Shown here: positions 1-8,111 of the stretch, in pieces | Layout of the letters: every line of letters begins with the position of its first letter | Numbering within the stretch: the stretch's first letter is position 1 | Source: Spongorhabdus nitratireducens | Lineage (GTDB): Bacteria; Pseudomonadota; Gammaproteobacteria; Pseudomonadales; Endozoicomonadaceae | Assembly: GCA_947387575.1 (NCBI GenBank) | Contig: CANDOC010000002.1 | Span: 126,501 to 190,500, forward strand | DNA: 64,000 bases | Reading direction: 5' to 3' | The notes under the pieces: generated by a model | What the model was told of the DNA's origin: nothing | What the model saw: only the letters and a program-made list of their open reading frames with translations | Database searches by the model: none | Made by a program: the position numbers and the translations under genes

Positions 1-1689
1 TACATAGCCCTGATAAAAAAACAGGGCGTCACCCGGCAACTGTTTGATCAAAGTCGTCAAATAGCATCAACCGCATTCCGCTTCCGTGAACCCGGAGACC
101 CACAGCGCACTGTTTCCGGACTGGCTGGACGGATGCACTATTATCCACCAGAACATCTGCTGGATAGCGACTTCCTGTGGACCCGTTTTGACAAGAAGCT
201 GATCGAGAGCCACCTAGATCAGATGACACCTGAGAACCTGCGTCAAATCGTTATTGCTCCCGGGCTGGAGACCGCAAGAGAAGAACAATGGTTTGGCACC
301 CAGTACAGCATTCAGCCTTTGTCTTCTGACCTGATGAGCCGACTGCATAAACCTCAGGTTCATTCGACGCTGACAATCCCTGCAATCAACCCGTTTATTG
401 CCACCTCTCTGGACATCAAACAGAGTGCAACCACAGAGTTCCCGGAAATTCTGACCGACCAGAACGGGCTGAAAGTCTGGTTCAAGCATGATGATACTTT
501 CCGGGTACCACGGGCCGATGTACGGGTTCGATTTACCCGGGAAGGTGCTACTGCTACGCCGCAGGATATGATTCTGCTGTCATTGTACCGCAGTCTGCTG
601 GATCGCAGCCTGAATGAGTATGGTTATCCGGCGCGGGAAGCGGGTCTGAACTACAGCATTGGCTATGACAGCAGTGGCCTGAGCATTTCCCTGTCCGGAT
701 ATAACGACAAGCAGGGCGAGCTACTGGCTGCCATCATAAAAGCTATCAAAGAGTTTCGGGTTAATCCGGCCCAGTTCCAGCAGGAAAAAAACAAAACCCT
801 GAAGAACCTGAATAACCGCAAATTCAGCCCGCCCTATCGTCAGGTAATGGCGCGGATGCAGCAGACATTGTTCGACCGCTCTTATACCGAGCCCACGCTG
901 ATAGCTGCAGCTGAAAGCGTTACGGTTGAGCAGTTGCAGCAATATGCCGCAACATTTTTCCAGGGCGTCAATATTGAAGCATTCTTCCACGGCAACCTGT
1001 TGCCGGAAGATGTAAACCGGATGACAGCGACCATTACCAAGGGTCTGGACTGGACACCCGCACCACGTTATGACGACCATATTACCTTGCTGGGTTTGCT
1101 TCCAAAGCAAATGATGCAGCAGGAAATGGCGGTTGATCATGACGATTCCGTGTTGATGCGTTATTACCAGAGCAACAAAAAGGACCTGCAGACCCGGGCT
1201 CGTTACGCCTTGCTGGGCAAGATGCTGGGTACACCGTTCTTTAATCAGCTCCGCACTGAGCAGCAACTGGGCTACGTCGCCTTTGCGTCCAACTACCTGA
1301 TTGATAATCAGCCAGGTCTGGTCTTTATGATTCAGTCACCGGTATTGGGACCCGATGGGCTGGGCAAACGCGTTGACGAGTTTGTATTAAAACAGCGTAA
1401 AGCCGTCGTCGATCTGACGAAGGCCGAACTGGATGAATACAAACAGGGCCTGATCGGCAGCTTGCTGAAAAAAGATGCCAACCTCGGCGAGCGCTCTGCC
1501 CGACTGTGGGGTGATGTGCTGGATACAGAGCATGACTTCAGATTAAGGCAGGAGCTGTCAGAGGCAATCAATAAAGTCTCTGCCGCAGAACTCCTCGAAG
1601 CCTATGACCAGGTGTTGATGAGTGATGTGGACAAGCCTCTGACCATCGTCAGTACCGGCAAGGCTCATCAGCAAACCGCAGAAAAATAA
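1..1689 (+). CDS. Pitrilysin/insulysin-like M16 metallopeptidase, C-terminal part (5' end outside window)
   Basis: The frame is open from the first base with no start, so the N-terminal part, including the zinc-binding HxxEH motif expected in this family, lies upstream of the window. About 562 codons are visible. The hallmark of the pitrilysin/insulin-degrading-enzyme C-terminal half is present: FFNQLRTEQQLGYVAF near residue 415 of the visible part, followed by a helical tail. Members are zinc peptidases of about 900-960 residues that degrade small peptides in a closed chamber, in the periplasm for the E. coli protein. The frame ends at TAA, just before a hairpin shared with the convergent torS gene. 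No functional link to the tor genes is evident. I am confident of the family but not of a specific gene name. Confidence 0.85.
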   Translation, partial: YIALIKKQGVTRQLFDQSRQIASTAFRFREPGDPQRTVSGLAGRMHYYPPEHLLDSDFLWTRFDKKLIESHLDQMTPENLRQIVIAPGLETAREEQWFGTQYSIQPLSSDLMSRLHKPQVHSTLTIPAINPFIATSLDIKQSATTEFPEILTDQNGLKVWFKHDDTFRVPRADVRVRFTREGATATPQDMILLSLYRSLLDRSLNEYGYPAREAGLNYSIGYDSSGLSISLSGYNDKQGELLAAIIKAIKEFRVNPAQFQQEKNKTLKNLNNRKFSPPYRQVMARMQQTLFDRSYTEPTLIAAAESVTVEQLQQYAATFFQGVNIEAFFHGNLLPEDVNRMTATITKGLDWTPAPRYDDHITLLGLLPKQMMQQEMAVDHDDSVLMRYYQSNKKDLQTRARYALLGKMLGTPFFNQLRTEQQLGYVAFASNYLIDNQPGLVFMIQSPVLGPDGLGKRVDEFVLKQRKAVVDLTKAELDEYKQGLIGSLLKKDANLGERSARLWGDVLDTEHDFRLRQELSEAINKVSAAELLEAYDQVLMSDVDKPLTIVSTGKAHQQTAEK

Positions 1690-1705
1690 TACCTTTTGCA
1701 ACGAC

Positions 1706-1734
1706 AAAGACTCCGGCTTCAGGCCGGAGTCTTT
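1706..1734. terminator. Bidirectional rho-independent terminator between the M16 gene and torS
   Basis: A 12-bp perfect stem (AAAGACTCCGGC and its complement) closes a 5-nt loop, with A- and T-rich ends on both sides. The torS stop codon lies in the loop region and one arm codes for the last residues of TorS, so the hairpin is partly coding sequence. It serves the two convergent genes. Confidence 0.85.
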
Positions 1735-4625
1735 AAACTGCTGGCAAATTTATCGATTGATAACACCGACTGTTCATATAACGCCTGCAGTTCCTGCTTT
1801 TGCTTATCTTGCAGTTGTTTTCCGCCTTTGACTTTCTGCTCTGCCAAAGCTGACTGTTTATGCAGCTTTTTCAGCCCCATACTTGCAGCTGCACCTTTCA
1901 AAGAGTGCGTCAGCGATAACTGCTGTTGATCATCGTCCGAAGAGATCAGTTGGGCCATTGTTTTGGCTGTCGAGTCCTTGAACAGAGTGATCATACGCAG
2001 TACTTCTTCCTGCCCAAGAATTTCAACATCTTCCTGTAACTGACCCGTATTAAGCAGCAGTTCACTATCATTAGACGAGATCTGTTCACTATTCTCGTCA
2101 CCGACTCCAGCCACAGTTGTTACCTGCCACAACGCATTTTCGAGTTCATTAATTCTGAGCGGTTTACCCAGACAGGCATTCATACCTGCTTCCAGAAACA
2201 GGCTTTGATCTTCATTAAAAACATGGGCAGATACAGCAATCACGGGAGTGTTCTGTTCAGCCAACAATCTCAGTTCTTTTGTCAGCGTAACTCCATCAGT
2301 ATCCGGCAAGCTGATATCCATTAGAATCAGATCCGGCGTCTGATTCAAAACAGCAGCCCTGGCCTCTGCCCCATCACTGGCTGATACAACTATTTGTCCC
2401 AGCTGCTTCAGATAGCCTTCTGCAACCATGCGGTTAACCGGGTTATCTTCTACCAGCAAGATTTTATAGGCAGGTAAAGAACGCGCTGGAAGTGACTGCT
2501 GCTGAACAGATTCACCTTCAGCCAATGTCAGTTTAAAGCTGAACTGACTACCCTTGCCGGGCTCACTTTTGACGCTCAGCGTTCCGCCAAGGCACTCAAT
2601 CATTCGACGGGATATTGTCAGTCCCAAACCGGTACCTGGCTGACGAATATTTTGCTCTGCCTGGGTGAACGCTTCAAAGATGCGCTGGCAGTCATCGACA
2701 GCAATGCCTTTTCCGGTATCAGTAACACTGAAAAAATAGCTATTACTGTTCCCTTCTGCTCGAGTGACCTGAACCCGTACAAACCCATTGTCAGTAAACT
2801 TGATCGCGTTTCCGATCAGATTAAGCAAGATCTGACGTATTTTAACGGCATCACCATGTAACCACTGAGGAAGACCACTGCACTGATATTCCAGTGCTAA
2901 CCCTTTTTTAGCAGCACGGGCTTCCATCAACTGAACCAGCCCGGAAACCAGATAATCCGGACTAAAATTAACCGGCTTTAATTCCAGACATCCGGCTTCT
3001 ATTTTCGAGAAGTCGAGAATATCGTTAAGAATATCGAGCAGCAGCTCGCCAGAGTCGCCAATAACATTAACGTAATGCCTCTGTTGGTTATCCAGTCGGG
3101 TTTCCCGGAGCAGCTCAAGGGTGCCCAGAACTCCGTTCATCGGTGTTCTGATCTCGTGACTCATATGGGATAAGAAGCGGGTTTTAGCCTGGTTTGCCTT
3201 TTCTGCCTGTTCCCGTGCCATACGATGCTGACGGGCTTCTTCCATCAGGCTCAGGTTGGCATCACGTAACTGACCGGTTTGTTTCGCTACCTGTTGCTCC
3301 AGATTATCCCGATGCTCCTTCAGGGTTTGTTGATACTGCTGCTGCTCCGCTTCCAGTTGGCGACGTGCCAGACTGTTTTGCCTGAAAACCTCAATGGCTT
3401 TTGCCATATCACCCAGTTCATCGGATCCGGAATAGTCAGTTCGTGCATCCAGATCACCTGCAGCCAGTCGCTCCATGACCCGGGTCTGCCCAACCAGCGG
3501 TTTGATCAGGCTGCCATAAATGACTTTCCAGATAATCAGAACCATCAGCAGCAGTGCCAGCGACGTCATCAAAACAGCCCAGCGCTGTCCGCGCTCCAGA
3601 TTGATACGCAGGTCTGAACCCGCCTCCTCAAGTTTTAGCTCTGATTGCTCAACAACTTGATCAACCAGCTCATTCAACTCGGCAAACAGAAATACGTTGC
3701 CATTGGTCAACTGGCTGATTTCTGCTCGCACCATCACCAGTTGATTCAGGTCTTTGAGAATGGGCAACCCTTGCTCAAGTAAACCAACCTGCTGCTTCAT
3801 TTTCTGTTGCCGGTCAGGGTCAGCAACACTTTCAAGTAAATGGGAGATACCTGATAAGGCTTGACTATATTGCCCGGCTAACTGTTCCAACTCTTTGGCA
3901 GAGCCTGGATTCTGCAGCAGAATGACAGTATATCTGAGCTGATGAGCCCTGAGTTCCAGCGATACCATCCGTTCGAACTGATCAATATCAACCTCAAGCA
4001 ACCTGTCCAGCAATGTATAGATCTGTTCACGGCCGCTGTCGGAGGAAAGTGTTCCATATAGCCGGGTAATATTGGCTGTCACAACGGTATCAGCATTGGC
4101 AACCTGTGAGCGGGTCAAGCCAACGAGCGTTTCCGATGCCTGAGCCAACTGTTTCAACCGGGACTCTATTTTGCTCTCAAGCTCAATCCGGTCACCAACT
4201 TTTTCTCCAAGCACGGCCAGATTATTAATAATTTTATTGGCTGATATTCGTAACTGTTCAGGGTCATCAACACTGCCAGTCCTGCTACCCAGCTCCATCA
4301 ACTGGTAGGCCATCGCCTTGGTTGAAACAGAGAGGTAACGCCCCTGAGCCTCCCATTCAGACACCGAAGAGGCGGTAGCAATTGCATGTCCGGCTGCAAT
4401 AATCTTGGTAGAGAGATCAGACAGCCGTCTTGCAGCAACTAGATCGGGAACCGCACTGGCACTGATTTGCTGCTCCCGTAAGACCAGTTGGGCAAATCCC
4501 AACCAGGATATAACACCAAGACTTACGGTTAACCCCGACATAATCACAAAGCACAGCAGTAGCCGGGCACCAATACTTCTGCGCCTGAAAGAAAAGACAA
4601 AAGGACAAAAACGGGGATTATTCAA
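1719..4625 (-). CDS. torS: TorS: tripartite hybrid sensor kinase for trimethylamine N-oxide
   Basis: This inner-membrane sensor works with periplasmic TorT to detect TMAO and phosphorylates TorR. Visible parts, in order, are TM1 (about 20-43), a long helical periplasmic sensor, TM2 (about 349-368), HAMP, a coiled coil, the H-box [10 protein letters not shown] with His490, the [11 protein letters not shown] region, and ATP-binding N and G boxes ([11 protein letters not shown]). A receiver domain follows with Asp770 in LILMD, then an HPt domain with His907 in [10 protein letters not shown]. This four-step phosphorelay layout and the order torS<, torT>, torR<, torCAD> match E. coli. The frame opens at a TTG with no clear ribosome-binding site and no in-frame ATG before TM1, so the exact start is uncertain. 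It is divergent from torT. Confidence 0.93.
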   Translation of the reverse strand: MNNPRFCPFVFSFRRRSIGARLLLCFVIMSGLTVSLGVISWLGFAQLVLREQQISASAVPDLVAARRLSDLSTKIIAAGHAIATASSVSEWEAQGRYLSVSTKAMAYQLMELGSRTGSVDDPEQLRISANKIINNLAVLGEKVGDRIELESKIESRLKQLAQASETLVGLTRSQVANADTVVTANITRLYGTLSSDSGREQIYTLLDRLLEVDIDQFERMVSLELRAHQLRYTVILLQNPGSAKELEQLAGQYSQALSGISHLLESVADPDRQQKMKQQVGLLEQGLPILKDLNQLVMVRAEISQLTNGNVFLFAELNELVDQVVEQSELKLEEAGSDLRINLERGQRWAVLMTSLALLLMVLIIWKVIYGSLIKPLVGQTRVMERLAAGDLDARTDYSGSDELGDMAKAIEVFRQNSLARRQLEAEQQQYQQTLKEHRDNLEQQVAKQTGQLRDANLSLMEEARQHRMAREQAEKANQAKTRFLSHMSHEIRTPMNGVLGTLELLRETRLDNQQRHYVNVIGDSGELLLDILNDILDFSKIEAGCLELKPVNFSPDYLVSGLVQLMEARAAKKGLALEYQCSGLPQWLHGDAVKIRQILLNLIGNAIKFTDNGFVRVQVTRAEGNSNSYFFSVTDTGKGIAVDDCQRIFEAFTQAEQNIRQPGTGLGLTISRRMIECLGGTLSVKSEPGKGSQFSFKLTLAEGESVQQQSLPARSLPAYKILLVEDNPVNRMVAEGYLKQLGQIVVSASDGAEARAAVLNQTPDLILMDISLPDTDGVTLTKELRLLAEQNTPVIAVSAHVFNEDQSLFLEAGMNACLGKPLRINELENALWQVTTVAGVGDENSEQISSNDSELLLNTGQLQEDVEILGQEEVLRMITLFKDSTAKTMAQLISSDDDQQQLSLTHSLKGAAASMGLKKLHKQSALAEQKVKGGKQLQDKQKQELQALYEQSVLSIDKFASSLKTPA

Positions 4626-4683
4626 GGGTAATTATCAATTGCGGCAGTGATGACCGATGCCAATAATGCGCAGGGTATGACCG

Positions 4684-4708
4684 GAGTTCAATAGTGTAGA
4701 GTTCAGAT
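4684..4708 (+). promoter_or_regulatory. Possible TorR half-sites in the torS-torT intergenic region
   Basis: Two direct copies of GAGTTCA, each followed by an A/T-rich tail, start at 4684 and 4699, inside the 103-bp gap between divergent torS and torT. The same heptamer lies in front of torR (6527-6533), and the known TorR box of E. coli (CTGTTCATAT) has the same GTTCA core. That TorR binds here is an inference; the 15-bp spacing is not the usual decamer phasing. Confidence 0.3.
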
Positions 4709-4728
4709 GTGTGGAGGTCTAAAGTCTA

Positions 4729-5808
4729 ATGTGTCGTTTTATCTCCACCAGCATGCTACTTGTTTTCCTTATAGCGCTGTTCCTGTTACATATGGGAAAG
4801 ACAGAAGCGAACGACAGTTGGCAGATTATAGTTGCCGACACGCCATTCAATTATCAGCACGTTTATTCCTCTTCCCTGAAGCCATTGACCCGAGCTGACA
4901 AGCCCTGGCGTTTATGCACACTCTACCCTCATCTCAAGGATTCGTACTGGTTTAACCTCAACTACGGTATGGTCGATCAGGCCAGAAAACTGGGTATCAA
5001 CCTAAAGGTGCTGGTTGCTGATGGTTATATCGACAGCTATAGCCAGCAGCAACAACTACAAGCCTGCATCCAGTGGCAAGCTGATGCTATTTTGCTGGGC
5101 TCGGTCGGATTCGATCTGGTTACCCGTGATGTCCAAAACATATCCGAAACCGTACCTGTCTTTGGTCTGGTTAATGACCTCAACCCTGAGGGCATAACCG
5201 GAAAAACCGGTGTTAACTGGTTTCAGATGGGATTTACCGTTGGACAATGGCTGGCGAAGAAACATCCCGCCAACACTCCCCCGGTTACAGTGGCCTGGTT
5301 ATCTTCTCCACCAGGACGGGGTGGAAGCAGTATTACCGAGCGTGGCTTTAAAGCCGGTCTTAAAAACAGCTCGGTCAAAATAGCCACACGTGAATATGGC
5401 GATAACGACAAACCGGTCAAACGACAACTCATCCATAAAATTCTGAATGAAGTGCCGGATATAGATTATCTGGTAGGTGACGCCACCATGGCTGAAGTGG
5501 CCGTCAATGCCCTGCGGCAACATGACGTTGATTCACCCCGGGTAATATCAACCTATCTGACCCATGGCGTTTACCGCGGCCTGTTACGGGGCAAAATTGA
5601 GGTCAGTAGCGATGATCAACCCGTACTTCAGGGAAGGATGGCCATTGATCAGGCGATTCGCTATCTGGAACATCGCCCTTGGCTACAGGACTTTGGCCCG
5701 CAAATTCTGGCTCACCAGTCAGGTCCGATATCACCAGATCTACTGAAAAACTCACTGGCACCGCCAGATTACCGGCCGGTTTATAACGTTACAGTACCTG
5801 CTCGGTAA
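4729..5808 (+). CDS. torT: TorT: periplasmic TMAO-sensing binding protein
   Basis: TorT is a periplasmic-binding-protein-fold receptor that binds TMAO and presents it to the TorS sensor domain. The protein has 359 residues. It begins with a signal peptide (hydrophobic LLVFLIALFLL, residues about 10-20, cleavage near TEAND) and continues with a type I binding-protein fold. Recognisable stretches are DSYWFNLNYGMVDQA and later VGDATMAEVAVNALR, typical of TorT/RbsB-like proteins. A GGAGG lies about 12 bases before the ATG. The 3' end overlaps the convergent torR gene by 20 bases. Identity rests on the fold plus its place between torS and torR. Confidence 0.9.
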   Translation: MCRFISTSMLLVFLIALFLLHMGKTEANDSWQIIVADTPFNYQHVYSSSLKPLTRADKPWRLCTLYPHLKDSYWFNLNYGMVDQARKLGINLKVLVADGYIDSYSQQQQLQACIQWQADAILLGSVGFDLVTRDVQNISETVPVFGLVNDLNPEGITGKTGVNWFQMGFTVGQWLAKKHPANTPPVTVAWLSSPPGRGGSSITERGFKAGLKNSSVKIATREYGDNDKPVKRQLIHKILNEVPDIDYLVGDATMAEVAVNALRQHDVDSPRVISTYLTHGVYRGLLRGKIEVSSDDQPVLQGRMAIDQAIRYLEHRPWLQDFGPQILAHQSGPISPDLLKNSLAPPDYRPVYNVTVPAR

Positions 5809-6502
5809 ACAGATAACCTTCACCGTGAATGGTTTTGATCAGGGTTGGATTTTTAGCCGGATCACCCAGCTTGGAGCGAAGGCGGCGAATCAGGGTATCA
5901 ATGGTTCTGTCACCCGAAGCCTGACTACGGTGGCTGATCATATTCATCAGTCGTTCCCGGCTTAACACCGTACCCGCATTAGTCATCAGCGCCAGCAGCA
6001 GATCATATTCAGCACTGGTCAGGGTTACAGACTCATCATTGCAGGAAAGATCACGCCGCCGGGTATCCAGCATCCAGTCACGGAATGTCAAAATCTGGTC
6101 ATCTTTAATGCTTTCAGCCGACTCGGTTTCTTTTGCCAGAGAAATCCGCCAGAGCAGGTTCTTGGCTCTGACCAGTAATTCTCTTAGTTCGACCGGTTTA
6201 ACGACATAATCATCAGCACCCATTTCCAGTCCAACGACTCGATCCACCATATCAGTACGACCAGTCACCAGAATAATGCCGACGGTTGACTGGCTTCGAA
6301 GCGTCCGGGTCAATGTCAGCCCATCTTCTCCGGGAAGGTTGATATCCAGCAGAACCAGATCAATTGATTCCTGCTCAAAAATCTCCCACAGCTGTTCACC
6401 GTTTTCAGCTTCGCTGACCTGATAGCCACCTTTGCGAAAATAACCTGCCAGCCGGGCCCGGGTGACCGGTTCATCTTCTACGACCAAAACATGATATTTC
6501 AT
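5789..6502 (-). CDS. torR: TorR: OmpR-family response regulator of the tor operon
   Basis: This DNA-binding regulator is phosphorylated by TorS and activates torCAD. It has 237 residues from the ATG at 6502. The receiver domain (1-120) carries the acidic pair ED at 9-10, phosphoacceptor Asp53 in LVLLDINLPG and the conserved Lys in DDYVVKPVELRELL. The C-terminal winged helix has the usual DTLIRRLRSKLGDP recognition region and ends in TIHGEGYLF. A GTG five codons upstream would extend the frame but lacks a ribosome-binding site, whereas the ATG is preceded by CGGGA. It is divergent from torCAD across a repeat element and overlaps torT by 20 bases. Confidence 0.95.
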   Translation of the reverse strand: MKYHVLVVEDEPVTRARLAGYFRKGGYQVSEAENGEQLWEIFEQESIDLVLLDINLPGEDGLTLTRTLRSQSTVGIILVTGRTDMVDRVVGLEMGADDYVVKPVELRELLVRAKNLLWRISLAKETESAESIKDDQILTFRDWMLDTRRRDLSCNDESVTLTSAEYDLLLALMTNAGTVLSRERLMNMISHRSQASGDRTIDTLIRRLRSKLGDPAKNPTLIKTIHGEGYLFTEQVL

Positions 6503-6525
6503 GGAATCCCGTGACACCCGACTGT

Positions 6526-6535
6526 GAGTTCATAA
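6526..6535. promoter_or_regulatory. Possible TorR box in front of torR
   Basis: GAGTTCATAA matches the core of the E. coli TorR decamer (CTGTTCATAT) at seven of ten positions. It lies 24 bases before the torR start and just outside the palindromic element. It could serve autoregulation, as known for E. coli torR. This is inference only. Confidence 0.35.
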
Positions 6536-6540
6536 CAGAA

Positions 6541-6810
6541 AATAGGGGCTGTTGACGTTTGATCGTGAGTTCAGTGGTTCGTAAAGGGGGGTTCCGCAAG
6601 GCGAACTGTTGCAGCATGTAGTGGCGCTACATCAAAACAGTTCAACGCAGCCGGAATGCCCCTTTACGAACCACCCGAAGGGCTAAAGCCAGCGCTTCCA
6701 TGCTCTCGTTGCAGCAGCTTGAAAGACAAGTGTATTCCGGCGCTACTGCGCCTCGGCACGAAAACGCTGGCTTTAGCTGAACACACGATCAAACGTCAAC
6801 AGCCCCTATT
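6541..6810. repeat. 270-bp nested-palindrome element (MITE-like) between torR and torC
   Basis: The element has 27-bp perfect terminal inverted repeats (6541-6567 and 6784-6810, beginning AATAGGGGCTGTTGACGTTT). Inside are further perfect inverted pairs. A 16-bp pair (6574-6589 with 6659-6674) encloses GAACTGTT/AACAGTTC (6603-6610 with 6636-6643) and ATGTAG/CTACAT (6616-6621 with 6627-6632). A 13-bp pair (6682-6694 with 6765-6777) follows. The result is one long stem carrying two branched hairpins. No transposase frame and no obvious target duplication is present, although a frame through the right half happens to stay open into torC. The termini suggest a non-autonomous mobile element or a dispersed structured repeat; no second copy was seen in this window. 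Confidence 0.8.
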
Positions 6811-6873
6811 CTATTCATATTTTTTCACATTTGAATACGCCCTGTTCACAGCCAATGGCAGAGTGGTTCACAA
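6811..6873 (+). promoter_or_regulatory. TorR-box array upstream of torCAD
   Basis: Decamers resembling the E. coli TorR box CTGTTCATAT are CTATTCATAT (6811), TTTTTCACAT (6821), CTGTTCACAG (6842) and TGGTTCACAA (6864). Two are adjacent and two are spaced by about two helical turns. E. coli torC is preceded by four such direct decamers. The array starts at the base following the right end of the palindromic element, so the insertion spared the operator. Confidence 0.65.
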
Positions 6874-6925
6874 CTTGAGAATAGAGTGCAGCTATCGAAA
6901 ATTTTTAAACGCTGGCACTCACACA

Positions 6926-8086
6926 ATGAAAAAACTCTGGGCATTTCTAACGACACCAACAGGTCGTTATTCCGTTATCACCCTGCTGTTGGTTGGCGCC
7001 ATTGGCATGGCCTCCCTGATCTGGACTGGTCATAAAAGTCTGGAACTGACCGGCTCGGTCGAGTTTTGCACCAGCTGTCACACCATGGAACCGGTTTACA
7101 AGGAATACAAACAGTCCGTTCACTTTTCCAATGCCGCCGGCGTACAGGCCATCTGTTCCGACTGCCATATGCCACAGGACATGACCGGACAGATTCTACG
7201 CAAGATCGGTGCTTCCAACGATCTGTATCAGCATTTCGTCACCAAATCGATTGATACCCCGGAACAGTTTGAAGAGAAGCGTCTGCATCTGGCCAAGCGG
7301 GTCTGGGCACGGATGGAAGCCAATGACTCTTCCGGCTGCCGCAAGTGTCACAGCTATGAAGCCATGGACCACAGCAAGCAGTCCGTCGCCGCGGCCAAGC
7401 AGATGAAAGAAGCTGCAGCCACCAACCAGACCTGTGTTTCCTGCCATAAAGGTGTGGCACACCAACTGCCGGATATGAGCAGTGGTTACCGCAAGACCTG
7501 GGCGGCGCTGGAAAAGATGGGAGCCAAACCACCGTCTGAAGAACACCTGTTCTCCCTTACCGAAATCAAACTGTTTGCAGATGCCCGGAGCCAGCAGGAA
7601 GTAGGCAAGCTGCTGCCGGCTACCGAAGTTAAAGTACTCGAGCGTCAGGGTGACATGCTGAACGTAGACGTAACCGGCTGGCGTGACACCAGCGGCCGTG
7701 GTCGTGTGCTGACCGCTGAAGCCGGCAAGCGTATTTTCTCTGCCGCCCTGCGCACCAGTCAGGCTGAAAAGGTCAAAGTGCTGGATTCCACCAAGATTGA
7801 AGAAACCGGCAAAACCTGGGAGAAGGTCAGCACCAATGTCTGGATTCGCAATGAAAACCTGCTAACCGATGTCAACCCGATCTGGGATTACACCGAAGAA
7901 CTCTACAAGAGCACCTGCACCCAGTGCCACGGCGCACCGGATATCAATCACTTCAGCTCTACCGAATGGATTGCCCAGCTGAAAGGCATGATGAGCTTTG
8001 CCGACCTGAGCAAACGCGAAGAACGCACCCTGCTGAAATATCTGCAGAATCACGGCTCTGACTCTGCCGCCGGCGGCGCTCACTAA
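6926..8086 (+). CDS. torC: TorC: pentaheme c-type cytochrome, NapC/NirT family
   Basis: TorC is anchored in the inner membrane and passes electrons from menaquinol to periplasmic TorA. The start is the ATG opening MKKLWAFLTT, giving 386 residues. An N-terminal anchor (about 12-34) is followed by four CxxCH sites of the NapC-type domain (CTSCH, CSDCH, CRKCH, CVSCH). A C-terminal extension has a fifth, CTQCH, as in TorC but not in plain NapC. A longer frame upstream runs through the palindromic element and is rejected because the signal anchor would be buried. It is followed after 25 bases by torA. Control by TorR is likely through the upstream box array. Confidence 0.95.
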   Translation: MKKLWAFLTTPTGRYSVITLLLVGAIGMASLIWTGHKSLELTGSVEFCTSCHTMEPVYKEYKQSVHFSNAAGVQAICSDCHMPQDMTGQILRKIGASNDLYQHFVTKSIDTPEQFEEKRLHLAKRVWARMEANDSSGCRKCHSYEAMDHSKQSVAAAKQMKEAAATNQTCVSCHKGVAHQLPDMSSGYRKTWAALEKMGAKPPSEEHLFSLTEIKLFADARSQQEVGKLLPATEVKVLERQGDMLNVDVTGWRDTSGRGRVLTAEAGKRIFSAALRTSQAEKVKVLDSTKIEETGKTWEKVSTNVWIRNENLLTDVNPIWDYTEELYKSTCTQCHGAPDINHFSSTEWIAQLKGMMSFADLSKREERTLLKYLQNHGSDSAAGGAH

Positions 8087-8111
8087 TTAAAAGCTGAAGG
8101 AGATTGCAATC

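Noticed and set aside
6656-6925. In-frame upstream extension of torC by 90 codons through the palindromic element
   Set aside because: It would bury the TorC signal anchor, has no ribosome-binding site, and runs through inverted repeats; the ATG at 6926 fits family length.
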